A stretch of DNA of 64,000 nt from JBBQXY01 sp038209195 (lineage in GTDB: Bacteria; Chloroflexota; Ktedonobacteria; Ktedonobacterales; Ktedonobacteraceae), in assembly GCA_038209195.1 (NCBI GenBank), contig JBBQXY010000010.1, forward strand, positions 1 to 64,000, given 5' to 3'. A program made the position numbers and the translations under genes. Positions 43,118-52,527 of the stretch are shown here, in pieces. The notes under the pieces are model-generated. The model searched no databases and was not told where the DNA came from. It saw only the letters and a program-made list of their open reading frames with translations. Position 1 is the stretch's first letter, and the number at the start of each line of letters is the position of its first letter.

Positions 43118-44368
43118 ATGACAGATGCTCCAACTTCACCAGAGCCACAGGATAGCAGCCATACGAAACGACCACTGGAAGGGCTACGTGTCCTCGAACT
43201 GGGAAGCCTGATCGCTGGACCGTTTGCCACCAGATTGATGGCCGAGTTCGGAGCAGAGGTCATTAAGATTGAAACTCCACGCGAGGGCGACCCGCTGCGG
43301 ACGTGGCGTTATGTTGACAAACACACTGGCACATCGCTATGGTGGTCACTGCAATCGCGTAACAAAAAGCTCATCACCCTCAATCTCAAGCCACCCTCAG
43401 GTCTTGCCTTGGCGAAACGCCTGCTCGCGGAGTGCGATATTCTCGTCGAGAATTTTCGCCCTGGCACGCTTGAGAAGCTCGGTCTGGGGCCACAGGTACT
43501 TCAGGAAGTGAACCCTGGTCTGATCGTTGTGCGTGTCTCAGGCTTCGGCCAGACGGGACCCTCGCGTGACCAACCCGGTTTTGGCAGCGTGGGTGAGTCC
43601 ATGGGTGGTATCCGCTATATCACGGGTGAACCCGACCAAACGCCCGTGCGCCCTAACATCAGCTTCGGTGATTCGCTAGCTGCCCTCTACGCCGTGATCG
43701 GTGCTCTGATGGCACTGCGCGCTCGTGATCTTCAAGGCATCCAGGGGAAGGGTCAGGTGGTTGATGTGGCCCTCTATGAGGCGGTGTTCAGCCTGCTGGA
43801 ATCGACCTTGCCAGAGTATAGCGTTGCGGGCATTATCCGCGAACGTGCTGGCACCTCTCTGCCCGGCATTGCTCCGAGCAACACCTATCGTTCATGCGAT
43901 CATTCATATATTGTGATTGGTGGCAACAGTGACACAGTTTTCAAGCGTCTGATGCGCGTGATCGGTCAACCAGAGTTGGCAGAGAGTCCACGCTATCGCA
44001 CAAACAAAGAGCGCGCAGAACACGCCGCAGAACTTGATACACTCATAGATGCTTGGACGCGGCAATACCCCTTGCACGAGATATTACGCTGTCTTGAAGA
44101 GGCACAGATACCAGCTGGTCCCATCTATTCAATTGCTGACATCGTGAAAGACGAGCAGTATCAACAGCGCGAGATGATCTTGTCGGCAGAGATCGAGGGT
44201 GTTGGCACCGTCGCCATGCCCGGCCTTGTACCGAAACTTGCGCAGACGCCGGGGGGCATCGACTGGTATGGTGGTGCCATTGGCATGCATAATCAGGAAG
44301 TCTATGGTGAGCTACTCGGCCTTTCGGCTGAGGAGATAGCGCAGCTGACCGAACAAGGAGTCATCTAA
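43118..44368 (+). CDS. Class III CoA-transferase (mirror copy)
   Basis: Identical to 23665-24915; its TAA overlaps the ATG of the lyase remnant (TAATG). Confidence 0.92.
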   Translation: MTDAPTSPEPQDSSHTKRPLEGLRVLELGSLIAGPFATRLMAEFGAEVIKIETPREGDPLRTWRYVDKHTGTSLWWSLQSRNKKLITLNLKPPSGLALAKRLLAECDILVENFRPGTLEKLGLGPQVLQEVNPGLIVVRVSGFGQTGPSRDQPGFGSVGESMGGIRYITGEPDQTPVRPNISFGDSLAALYAVIGALMALRARDLQGIQGKGQVVDVALYEAVFSLLESTLPEYSVAGIIRERAGTSLPGIAPSNTYRSCDHSYIVIGGNSDTVFKRLMRVIGQPELAESPRYRTNKERAEHAAELDTLIDAWTRQYPLHEILRCLEEAQIPAGPIYSIADIVKDEQYQQREMILSAEIEGVGTVAMPGLVPKLAQTPGGIDWYGGAIGMHNQEVYGELLGLSAEEIAQLTEQGVI

Positions 44369-44499
44369 TGCAGGTACCAAATATTGTCGAGATTGTCGAG
44401 GTGGGGCCGCGTGATGGCTTGCAGAACGAAGCGGTGATCGTCCCGACAGAGAAAAGCTGGCCCCTAAGGATGGGGTTTTCCATGATTACCAGTGCATAA
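44368..44499 (+). pseudogene. HMG-CoA lyase remnant (mirror copy)
   Basis: Same 43-codon truncated frame as 23534-23665, breaking at the same codon after PTEK. Confidence 0.85.
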
Positions 44500-44520
44500 G
44501 CTATTTTATGTATGCGATGT

Positions 44521-44551
44521 AGTACAATATGTGAAGTTACAATGTTGTACT
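44521..44551. promoter_or_regulatory. Amidohydrolase upstream palindrome (mirror copy)
   Basis: AGTACAA ... TTGTACT; partner of 23482-23512. Confidence 0.5.
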
Positions 44552-44576
44552 TCCGTATCGCTTTGGAGGAAATAGT

Positions 44577-45461
44577 ATGCCACGCGCTATAGACTTTCAT
44601 GTTCATCTCCCCACGACTGAGTTCATGCAAGTGACATTGGGTCCCTATGCGAAGGCTGCAGAGCGTTTCTTTCGTACAGAGGTAAAGCTCAAAGACATGG
44701 AGCAGATTGCAGCTGACTACGCGGAACTCGATATGATCGGCGTGCTGCTGGCGTGGGATGCGGAAACGGCGACGGGGCTTCCTCCGCTGGGAAATGATTA
44801 TGTGGCAGCCATCGTCAATCGCTATCCACAGCAGTTCATTGGTTTTGCCAGTGTGGACCCGCATAAGGGAAAGTGGGCCGTCAAAGAGATTGAACGCGCT
44901 GTCAAGGAGCTGGGACTAGCCGGAGCAAAGTTCCATCCAGGCGTACAAGCCTTCTATCCAAACGATCCCACTTTTTATCCTTTGATGGAGAAAATTCAAG
45001 AGTTGGGGATACCCGCGCTTTTCCATACAGGCACGAACGGTTTGGGGGCTGGCACTCCTGGTGGGATGGGTATTAAACTCGATCATACCCGGCCAATTTA
45101 CCTTGATTCGTTGGCCGCAGACTTTCCAGGCTTGACAATTATTGGTGCCCATCCTTCATGGCCGTGGCATGAAGAGATGATCGCCGCTATGCAGCATAAA
45201 ACCAATCTGTACAATGATCTCTCTGGTTGGTCACCCCGTTACATTCCTGAAGCACTGCTACGTGAGGCCGCGACACGTTTGCAAGACCGTTTCTTGTTTG
45301 GCTCCGATTATCCCTTTATTACGCCGCAACGCTGGATGAAGGATTTTGAGTCAGTAAAGATCGAATTCAAGCCCGAGGTGCGTGCAAAACTGATGTGGCG
45401 CAATGGGCAGAAATTGTTAGCTCACACCCCCATTGCCCACATGAATTTCTCATCCGAGTAG
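44577..45461 (+). CDS. Amidohydrolase (mirror copy)
   Basis: Identical to 22572-23456, with HVH, HPSWPWH and SDYPF metal-site segments. Confidence 0.88.
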   Translation: MPRAIDFHVHLPTTEFMQVTLGPYAKAAERFFRTEVKLKDMEQIAADYAELDMIGVLLAWDAETATGLPPLGNDYVAAIVNRYPQQFIGFASVDPHKGKWAVKEIERAVKELGLAGAKFHPGVQAFYPNDPTFYPLMEKIQELGIPALFHTGTNGLGAGTPGGMGIKLDHTRPIYLDSLAADFPGLTIIGAHPSWPWHEEMIAAMQHKTNLYNDLSGWSPRYIPEALLREAATRLQDRFLFGSDYPFITPQRWMKDFESVKIEFKPEVRAKLMWRNGQKLLAHTPIAHMNFSSE

Positions 45462-45576
45462 CCTTCTTGGGGGTGTTTGGGCGTTTTCATTGACACAGGC
45501 ATGAGTGGGTTCCTATACTACTTACAGCAATCATTCGCTGAGGGCGTATGACTACGCAAGAAGAGGTAAAACCCAC

Positions 45577-46449
45577 ATGTCTTTTACGCAAGATGAATTG
45601 CAAGCTCTCCATAGTATCATGGAGCAACACTTATCCTCACATCGTCGTGAGTTAGAACGTAGTCTCGACCAACGGATGAATGGGTTGCGCCGCGATTTTG
45701 AGCAACGCATGCTTTCTACTCAGCAAGACATGGCGCGACTGTTCGCGCAACGCCTCACGGATCAGCAGACGAAACTGGCGAATACCCTGAACTACCGCTT
45801 AGACACGCAGCAAAATCGCTTGCTTGATGAGGTCACCCGTAATGTTGCGCAGAACCAACAGCAGCAACAGCAACACTTTGAGTCGTTTGTAGAAAATGTG
45901 CTTGCGGCACAGCTATTGGCGATGGAGCAACTCCTACAACAGCATCTTCCCTTTGCCTCCGATGATGTCCTTGCGGCTAATGATACCATGCAAGCACCAT
46001 ATGACGATGAGCAACCGCAAAATATGGCGGATATAGAAGTGCAAACCGACATCTCTTGGGAAGATTTAGCAGAGGTGATGGGGAAAGCCCTGGATGATCG
46101 TTTATCTCTGCTCAATGAGTCGCTGCAAGGTGCCATCAGGACTATAGAACAACACCTCTCCGTTCGCCTCTATGAGCTGCGTGAGGAAGTGTTACGCAGA
46201 CAAGCGCAGGTATATAATGGAACACTGAACAATGCGCAAGATGTGTTGTTAAGCATTGAAGATCTTGAGCGCGTAATAGAGTCGATGCAGGTTGCCATGA
46301 CCTCTAATCATGCCCTCCTCTCTCGTCGCATCTCTAATCATCAGCAGTTGCCACCAGAGAAGGCACATCCATCTGCCCCGAACGCGGAAAGCCTCTCTTC
46401 TGCCAGCACCGCCTCGTTCCACACCGAGGAAGGCCGCATCAAAGAGTAA
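45577..46449 (+). CDS. Coiled-coil protein (mirror copy)
   Basis: Identical to 21584-22456, including the poly-Gln stretch. Same residue count for the Gln run, although such repeats normally drift. Confidence 0.65.
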   Translation: MSFTQDELQALHSIMEQHLSSHRRELERSLDQRMNGLRRDFEQRMLSTQQDMARLFAQRLTDQQTKLANTLNYRLDTQQNRLLDEVTRNVAQNQQQQQQHFESFVENVLAAQLLAMEQLLQQHLPFASDDVLAANDTMQAPYDDEQPQNMADIEVQTDISWEDLAEVMGKALDDRLSLLNESLQGAIRTIEQHLSVRLYELREEVLRRQAQVYNGTLNNAQDVLLSIEDLERVIESMQVAMTSNHALLSRRISNHQQLPPEKAHPSAPNAESLSSASTASFHTEEGRIKE

Positions 46450-46494
46450 TGGTGCTCAGTATTTCCGAGTGCGCATTACATTTTGTATATGAGC

Positions 46495-46582
46495 ATGGCG
46501 ATTGCTCCTTACTCATCCTGCCAACGATGCTATCGCATCTAGCTTCGCTCAGGCAGGATGCAAGGAAGCCTTGGGTCGCCAT
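46495..46582. repeat. 88-nt multi-stem element (mirror copy)
   Basis: Partner of 21451-21538: ATGGCGA/TCGCCAT outer and CATCCTGCC/GGCAGGATG inner stems. Confidence 0.45.
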
Positions 46583-46599
46583 ACACCTATTCTTTCCGA

Positions 46600-46629
46600 T
46601 TGACTTCCACAATAGCACTATGATATAGT
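46600..46629 (+). promoter_or_regulatory. ABC leader promoter (mirror copy)
   Basis: TTGACT (46600-46605), 18 bases, TATAGT (46624-46629). Confidence 0.7.
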
Positions 46630-46743
46630 ATTCACGCACTCCTTTGTGTTGGGAGTGTGTTTTGTCATGTCTGAACGTGTCTCTTGTGTTGTGTGACAAA
46701 GTAGAGAACCAGTATCCCCTGTCGTACGGATACTGGGTTTTTG
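46624..46743 (+). ncRNA. ABC structured leader with terminator (mirror copy)
   Basis: Stems at 46634-46660, 46661-46700 and terminator 46709-46742 (CCAGTATCC/GGATACTGG then GTTTTT); partner of 21290-21409. Confidence 0.55.
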
Positions 46744-46876
46744 TGTTGTCCGTTGCACTACCTCGTCGTTATGGTAGCGATACTATGTTGTTCCTCTGTC
46801 ACCGTACTTTTCCTATTTGCTTGCTCGTGTGTAATTTCATCTCTATAACACTGTCTTCTGAAAGGAATAAATTACT

Positions 46877-47941
46877 ATGTCTTTCATGATTGAGGCCGAG
46901 CTGTTAGGTAAGTCGTTTCGCGTCGCACGGCGCCGACCAGGGATAGTGGGTGGGTTACGCAGCATTGTAAATCCAGATATACGCACAGTAGAGGCCGTAC
47001 GCGATCTTTCATTGCGGGTCGAGCGCGGCGAGATGATGAGTCTGGTGGGGCCAAATGGTGCAGGGAAAAGCACCACTATTAAAATGCTGACGGGTATTCT
47101 AGTTCCTACTCATGGCACGGTGCGTGTGGCTGGTTTCGTGCCAATGCAGCAGCGGCGCGAATTAGCGGCGCGTATCGGCGTGGTGTTTGGTCAACGCACA
47201 CAACTGTGGTGGGACTTACCACTAATTGACTCATTGCAGTTGTTACGCCACCTTTACCGCGTACCGGAGGAGCGTCACCGCCACAACCTGGCACGCTTAC
47301 GTAAGATGCTCGATCTCGATGAGTTCATCGATACACCTGTGCGCCAACTCTCGCTTGGTCAGCGTATGCGTGGCGATCTTGCGGCTGCCCTCTTGCATGA
47401 GCCGGAACTGCTCTACCTCGATGAGCCGACAATCGGTCTGGATGTCGTCGCGAAAGCGCGTATTCGCGAGTTTTTGCTCTCCATCAATGCCGAGCAGGGC
47501 GTGACGGTGTTGCTGACAACGCATGATATGGATGATGTTGAGACTTTGTGTCCGCGCATGGTCATTATCGACCACGGCCAAAAGCTCTACGATGGTACGG
47601 TGAGCAACATTCGCGAACGCTTCGGTGGTGAGCGCACGCTGATTGCTGTGCTTGATCCAGCTGAGTTGCCACGCTTGGCACGCGCTACCCAGCAGTCGGA
47701 GCAGTTTGTGCTTGCCGACCTGCCAACTGGTGTGCGTCTGGTGCGCAATGAGGGGCCGCGTTTCTGGCTAGGTTTTGGGCGTGATAGTATTCCCGCGCAC
47801 GAACTTGTCGCTCTGCTGGGTGCCCGCTATCGCTTGCGCGATGTCACCTTTCAGGAGCCTGAGATAGAGGATGTCATCCGTCGCATCTACGAAGAAGGAC
47901 TGTTACTGCGCGAACTAGAAACTCCATCCCTCGAAAAGTAG
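46877..47941 (+). CDS. Orphan ABC ATPase (mirror copy)
   Basis: Identical to 20092-21156; no permease gene on this arm either. Confidence 0.9.
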   Translation: MSFMIEAELLGKSFRVARRRPGIVGGLRSIVNPDIRTVEAVRDLSLRVERGEMMSLVGPNGAGKSTTIKMLTGILVPTHGTVRVAGFVPMQQRRELAARIGVVFGQRTQLWWDLPLIDSLQLLRHLYRVPEERHRHNLARLRKMLDLDEFIDTPVRQLSLGQRMRGDLAAALLHEPELLYLDEPTIGLDVVAKARIREFLLSINAEQGVTVLLTTHDMDDVETLCPRMVIIDHGQKLYDGTVSNIRERFGGERTLIAVLDPAELPRLARATQQSEQFVLADLPTGVRLVRNEGPRFWLGFGRDSIPAHELVALLGARYRLRDVTFQEPEIEDVIRRIYEEGLLLRELETPSLEK

Positions 47942-48191
47942 AGTCAGTCCTATCTGAAGGCCACTCAGAAAGAGGGGTGCAGGGGATGCAGTCCCTTGCC
48001 GGAGCGCGAGGTGTCCTCGCAACACCACCTCCCAACAAGTGGTCCGTAGGCCAGCAGAAGAGTTATGAGCGGATTTCAGGTCCTATGGCTTGCACTGCGG
48101 CCATATATTTGGTATGCTAGTAAGGAAGATTGAAAGAGAAGATTTGTCTTCAAAAATAGTCTAAATATTCTTTAGAGGAGAGCAGAAGCTT
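47942..48191. other. GC-rich intergenic with hairpins (mirror of 19842-20091)
   Basis: Contains GCGAGG-tgt-CCTCGC at 48006-48020; probably the ABC transcript end. Confidence 0.35.
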
Positions 48192-48980
48192 ATGGATAGT
48201 TCTCTTCAAAGTGCTAATCTCACCGCAGAGGAAACACAAGGATCGCTAGAGCATAAGGATACAGCACATGGCCAGGGTGAAGAGCCTCATATCCATCTGC
48301 CAAATCCTAGCTTGTGGCCACTTATTTTAAGTGTTGCTGTCATTCTGGCGATTACTGGTCTGTTGTTCATCCCTGCTAATCCCTGGTTAACCATCATCGC
48401 GGCTCCGTTTGTCGTCGTTGGTATCCTGGGGTGGGCACTGGAAGATCCGATGGCGCCGATGAAGGGGCACTTTGATATCGTTTCTACTGGTGCTTCAGCG
48501 CGATTTCAAATTGGTCAAGAAGTTATTGATAAAGATGGTGTTTATCTGGGCAAAGTGCAGGCCCGCTTTGGGGATAATTATATTCTAGTTGAACACGGCG
48601 GTTTGCTCGTCAAAACATACTATGTTCCACAAAGCCTCGCCAGAAGCAATATTCAAAAGAATGCTGTTCTTCTCCTGGTAAGCGAAGATGAACTGGTAAG
48701 CAAGGGGCTCACCACCGTTCCCGATGATCTCTATGACGATGCGCCAGAATTTGGTGCGCCACTCACAACCGGCGTTGCGCAATTCGCGAGTGGCCCACTA
48801 TCACCCGCGGAAACTGGTCACTATAACTATGGTCCCAATTTCCCTGGTATCAATACCGATGCGAGTGGCTCCTATCATCGTGATGAAGTGCGCCCAATTC
48901 CGCAAAAGTATGTGGGAGAGCGTCGCAAGTCATATGCAACGAGGCGCACTCTTCCTAAGAGGGCGACCAATCCAGAATAA
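48192..48980 (+). CDS. Membrane PRC-barrel-like protein (mirror copy)
   Basis: Identical to 19053-19841. Confidence 0.7.
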   Translation: MDSSLQSANLTAEETQGSLEHKDTAHGQGEEPHIHLPNPSLWPLILSVAVILAITGLLFIPANPWLTIIAAPFVVVGILGWALEDPMAPMKGHFDIVSTGASARFQIGQEVIDKDGVYLGKVQARFGDNYILVEHGGLLVKTYYVPQSLARSNIQKNAVLLLVSEDELVSKGLTTVPDDLYDDAPEFGAPLTTGVAQFASGPLSPAETGHYNYGPNFPGINTDASGSYHRDEVRPIPQKYVGERRKSYATRRTLPKRATNPE

Positions 48981-48988
48981 GCAAGCCC

Positions 48989-49049
48989 CCGCTCAAAGCA
49001 CAAAAAAGAGGAACCATCAAATCGTTCCTCTTTTTTGTGCTTTGAGCGG
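48989..49049. terminator. 26-bp-stem bidirectional terminator (mirror copy)
   Basis: Partner of 18984-19044; loop CATCAAATC is the inverted version. Confidence 0.9.
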
Positions 49050-49060
49050 ATACTGTAATG

Positions 49061-49909
49061 CTAATACTCGTAGAAGCCCTTGCCGCTCTTCCTCCCCAAC
49101 ATCCCTGAAATGACCATTCGTCTGAGGAGTGGCGGTGGAGCGTACAGCGGGTCTTTGTACTCCTCGTAAATCGCCTCTGCTGCCCACAGCGTGGTATCAA
49201 GGCCGACATAATCCAACAGGGTAAACGGTCCCATCGGATAGCCGCAGCCGAGTTTCATGGCGGTGTCGATATCATCGCGAGACGCCTGCCCATTCTCCAG
49301 CATGCGTATCGCCGCTATTAAATAAGGAATTAACAAGAAGTTAACGATGAAACCCGCGGTATCCTTTGCTAACACGGGCTTTTTCCCGAGGGAAAGGGCG
49401 AACTGCCGCACAGTTTCAATCGTGTCTTCCGACGTGGCAATGGTTTGAATAATCTCGACCAGTTGCATCACAGGTGCGGGGTTGAAGAAGTGTAAGCCAC
49501 ACACTTTGTCGGGACGTTTCGTGACCGCTCCCATTTGTGTGACATTCAACGATGACGTGTTGCTGATAATCAATGCCCCTGATTTAAGGACGCGATCAAG
49601 CGTTGGGAAGAGTCGTAACTTCTCTTCCATATTCTCGATGACTGCCTCTATGACCAGATCGCAGTCGGCAAAATCTTGCATGTTCAACGTGCCGTGCAAA
49701 CGCGCTTTATTTTCAGCAACCTGGCTTGTTGTCAGTTTGCCTTTGCTCGCCATCGTGTCCCAGGCACTAGAGATGCGTGCCATACCCCTATCGAGAAACT
49801 CTTGCTTCACTTCGCACACAAGCGTCTCATAGCCAGCTTGAGCACAGGTTTGCGCGATGCCGCTTCCCATTAGGCCAGCACCAACGACACCAACCTTTTG
49901 TATCGCCAT
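49061..49909 (-). CDS. 3-hydroxyacyl-CoA dehydrogenase (mirror copy)
   Basis: Identical to 18124-18972. Confidence 0.93.
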   Translation of the reverse strand: MAIQKVGVVGAGLMGSGIAQTCAQAGYETLVCEVKQEFLDRGMARISSAWDTMASKGKLTTSQVAENKARLHGTLNMQDFADCDLVIEAVIENMEEKLRLFPTLDRVLKSGALIISNTSSLNVTQMGAVTKRPDKVCGLHFFNPAPVMQLVEIIQTIATSEDTIETVRQFALSLGKKPVLAKDTAGFIVNFLLIPYLIAAIRMLENGQASRDDIDTAMKLGCGYPMGPFTLLDYVGLDTTLWAAEAIYEEYKDPLYAPPPLLRRMVISGMLGRKSGKGFYEY

Positions 49910-50166
49910 TGAGTTTTGTCCTTTCAAAATGCACTAACTAAAGCGCGGAGAGTTGCTGGTAGAAAACCTTACAACATTTCACCCTTCACACCCATATTGT
50001 AGCATACCCTCACATGTTAAAGTCTTCTCGATACTTCACGTATTTGGCTTTACTGCACGGTGGGTTACAGCTGTGATCGTGTGAAATCGAATTTTTTGAG
50101 GAGGCTCGACAAAGAAAAACTTGCAGAGAAAGAAGTTGAAGACAGATAGCTGTTTTAAGGATGATA

Positions 50167-50988
50167 TCATTCCGCTCCCTCTTGTGGGGAAATTGGTTCA
50201 ATGAAGATGGGGCGCAGTTCCCTGATAGCTGTCATACCGCCCGCCGCACTTCCGTGACGGTGTAGTGACACGCGATAGCTCACGCGGTCGGGGCGATAGT
50301 AGCGTTCCTGTACATACACGGGGATATTCCCCGTTGTATACGAAATACGCCGGATGAGGAGCAATCCCGTTCCTGAAGCCAATGTCAGCAGCCTGGCTTG
50401 CTCAGATGTAGCGGTTGCCGCCGTGATTTGGAACGTGCCAGATTCCACAAGAATGCCGTAGCGCGTCTCAAGAATGTGATAGATGGTCTCAGAGGCAAGG
50501 GCGGTTTCGGACACCAGTAAGCCGAAACGTAGAGGAAGCCATGTGGTATCATAGGCGATAGGGCGTTCATTAGCGAGACGCAACCGATCCACACGGACCA
50601 CTTCCTCGTTCTTGGACAGCGCAAGTGCTTCAGCTACTTCCTGGCTCGCCAACTCGTGCGCCATCGCGAGGACCCGCGAGGAAGGAGCGAGCCCAGCTAC
50701 TTCCATGTCTTCAACGAAATCGGTGAGTCTCACCAAATCCTGCTCGATGCGCTTTTCGGCAACGTACGTTCCCTTCCCGTGTCGACGTATTACTAATCCC
50801 TCTGCCTCTAGTTCATCAAGTGCCTGCCGCACGGTAATACGGCTAATTCCGTACTTCTGGATCAATTCGGACTCTGCTGGAAGTCGATCTCCAGACTGGT
50901 ACGTACCACGCTCGATCTCCGTGCGGATAATTTGTTTGAGCTGATAATATAATGGAATGGGGCCTGGAAGCAAAGGCTGTGATACCAT
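50167..50988 (-). CDS. GntR/UTRA regulator (mirror copy)
   Basis: Identical to 17045-17866; divergent from the TauE-rhodanese copy on this arm. Confidence 0.9.
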   Translation of the reverse strand: MVSQPLLPGPIPLYYQLKQIIRTEIERGTYQSGDRLPAESELIQKYGISRITVRQALDELEAEGLVIRRHGKGTYVAEKRIEQDLVRLTDFVEDMEVAGLAPSSRVLAMAHELASQEVAEALALSKNEEVVRVDRLRLANERPIAYDTTWLPLRFGLLVSETALASETIYHILETRYGILVESGTFQITAATATSEQARLLTLASGTGLLLIRRISYTTGNIPVYVQERYYRPDRVSYRVSLHRHGSAAGGMTAIRELRPIFIEPISPQEGAE

Positions 50989-51012
50989 TGAAATGCCTCA
51001 CGAAAGTACTTG

Positions 51013-51032
51013 ATATGGCGACATGTTGATAT
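51013..51032. promoter_or_regulatory. GntR leader operator (mirror copy)
   Basis: ATATGGCGACATGTTGATAT; partner of 17001-17020. Confidence 0.55.
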
Positions 51033-51046
51033 GTGCTCTTTGTTGT

Positions 51047-51075
51047 AGTATACCCTATCAGGGAGTCGTGAGCAA
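51047..51075 (-). promoter_or_regulatory. GntR promoter (mirror copy)
   Basis: TTGCTC-N17-TATACT on the minus strand; partner of 16958-16986. Confidence 0.6.
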
Positions 51076-51142
51076 TCTTTCGTGGGAAAACAGTATTCCG
51101 CTCTTCCATGCAATACCCGCGTGTCTTTCATTAGACCCTAAC

Positions 51143-51188
51143 TTATTATGTCAACATGTCGTCTTATTAAGATATGTTGACATAATAA
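51143..51188. promoter_or_regulatory. Paired operator half-sites (mirror copy)
   Basis: TTATTATGTCAACAT and ATGTTGACATAATAA, 16 bases apart. Being an inverted repeat itself, only the spacer reveals the inversion. Confidence 0.65.
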
Positions 51189-51206
51189 TTTTTGGTGTTA
51201 TATAGT
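51177..51206 (+). promoter_or_regulatory. TauE-rhodanese promoter (mirror copy)
   Basis: TTGACA (51177-51182), 18 bases, TATAGT (51201-51206). Confidence 0.7.
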
Positions 51207-51234
51207 GGGAGAAAAGCGTTTTCGCTCTACACAG

Positions 51235-51321
51235 ATGGAGCGCAAGGAAATCGCGATGTTGAGAAGAGAGGATCGAAGACGGTTCTTTTGTATGGTTGAA
51301 AATGGGACGTGGGTCGCATGA
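51235..51321 (+). CDS. Leader ORF before TauE (mirror copy)
   Basis: 28-residue Arg-rich frame; its TGA overlaps the TauE ATG at 51318. Partner of 16712-16798. Confidence 0.4.
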   Translation: MERKEIAMLRREDRRRFFCMVENGTWVA

Positions 51322-52028
51322 CAGTTACCTTCATTCAGCAACTTCTGGCAGTAGGCTCAGGTGTGATCGTAGGCTTTTCTCTTGGCTTGATCGGCGGTGG
51401 TGGGTCCATACTGGCAGTCCCGTTGCTTCTCTATCTCGTAGGCTATCGCGATACCCATGTCGTGATTGGCACGACCGCACTGGCCGTGGCTCTGACGGCA
51501 TTCGCCAACTTGATTCTGCACTGGCGCGCTGGTAATGTGCGCTGGAAAGCGGCCCTTTCCTTCGCCTTGCCAGGGGCCGTCGGGGCAGCAATAGGGAAGG
51601 TCTTTCCTGGCAAACAACTGCTTTTTCTCTTTGCCTTGTTGATGATCGTTGTTGCAATCTCCATGGTGCGTCCGCGCAGAGATACCTCAAGCAGACCAAT
51701 GCTCTCTGGTTGGCCCCTCCTCATACGGACAGTCCAGTCAGTTTCCTGGTTGGCCTACTCTCAGGTTTTTTCGGAATTGGAGGAGGATTTCTTATTGTTT
51801 CTGGACTCATGTTTGCTACAGGCATGCCGCTGTTGAGTGCCGTGGGCAGTTCGCTCGTCTCCGTAGGCACCTTTGGAATGACCACCGCCATCAACCTATG
51901 CACTCTCGGGCCTGGTGAACTGGCTAGTCGCGGCGGAATACATTGTCGGCGGTATCGCGGGCGGATTGGTAGGCGCATACCTGGCAACACGTTTGGGGAA
52001 ACAGAAAAAGATGCTTAAGCAATTTTGA
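51318..52028 (+). pseudogene. TauE/SafE exporter with two frameshifts (mirror copy)
   Basis: Same two compensating shifts as at 16005-16715, here around 51680-51720 and at CTCGGGCC near 51910. Two independent copies would not be expected to share both. Confidence 0.75.
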
Positions 52029-52273
52029 TAGACGTTCGAGAACCCCATGAATATAAAAACGGTCATGCAAGAAGAGCAAAGAATATTCCCTTGAGCCAAA
52101 TACAGCAACGAGTCAGCGAGATACCACATGACCGCAAGGTATTGCTCATCTGCCAGAGTAGTCACAGGAGTATGCAGGCGGCTAGTTTCCTTCAGAAGCA
52201 AGGACTAGAACAGATTGTGAATGTAACCGGAGGAACGTCTATCTGGCGTTTACACCAGTTATCGATGGAATAA
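52025..52273 (+). CDS. Rhodanese (mirror copy)
   Basis: TTG start at 52025 overlapping the TauE stop; identical to 15760-16008. Confidence 0.85.
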   Translation: MIDVREPHEYKNGHARRAKNIPLSQIQQRVSEIPHDRKVLLICQSSHRSMQAASFLQKQGLEQIVNVTGGTSIWRLHQLSME

Positions 52274-52351
52274 GGGAAACACTATCCTATGGCAACCGCG
52301 CCTTCTTTGCACGCGTACGCTTGAATAAGCCCAACATGGTTCTTAACTTAT

Positions 52352-52392
52352 TATGATAACATGTTGACATAGTAATGACTCCCAACTATACT
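52352..52392 (+). promoter_or_regulatory. Sulfur-operon promoter and operator (mirror copy)
   Basis: Palindrome 52352-52371, TTGACA 52364-52369, TATACT 52387-52392; partner of 15641-15681. Confidence 0.75.
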
Positions 52393-52425
52393 TACAAAGA
52401 AGCATATGCAGACAATGGGAAGGCA

Positions 52426-52521
52426 ATGAAGTCGTACCTACCTGGAAGATACCGCCGCGTCCAGGTGCATGTGTCGCAGGGGGCAAAGCAAGCCTTGAGA
52501 TACAGAAAGATGGCGGTATGA
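52426..52521 (+). CDS. Leader ORF before MBL/rhodanese (mirror copy)
   Basis: 31-residue frame with GGGAAGG ribosome site; partner of 15512-15607. Confidence 0.5.
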   Translation: MKSYLPGRYRRVQVHVSQGAKQALRYRKMAV

Positions 52522-52527
52522 GGTGCA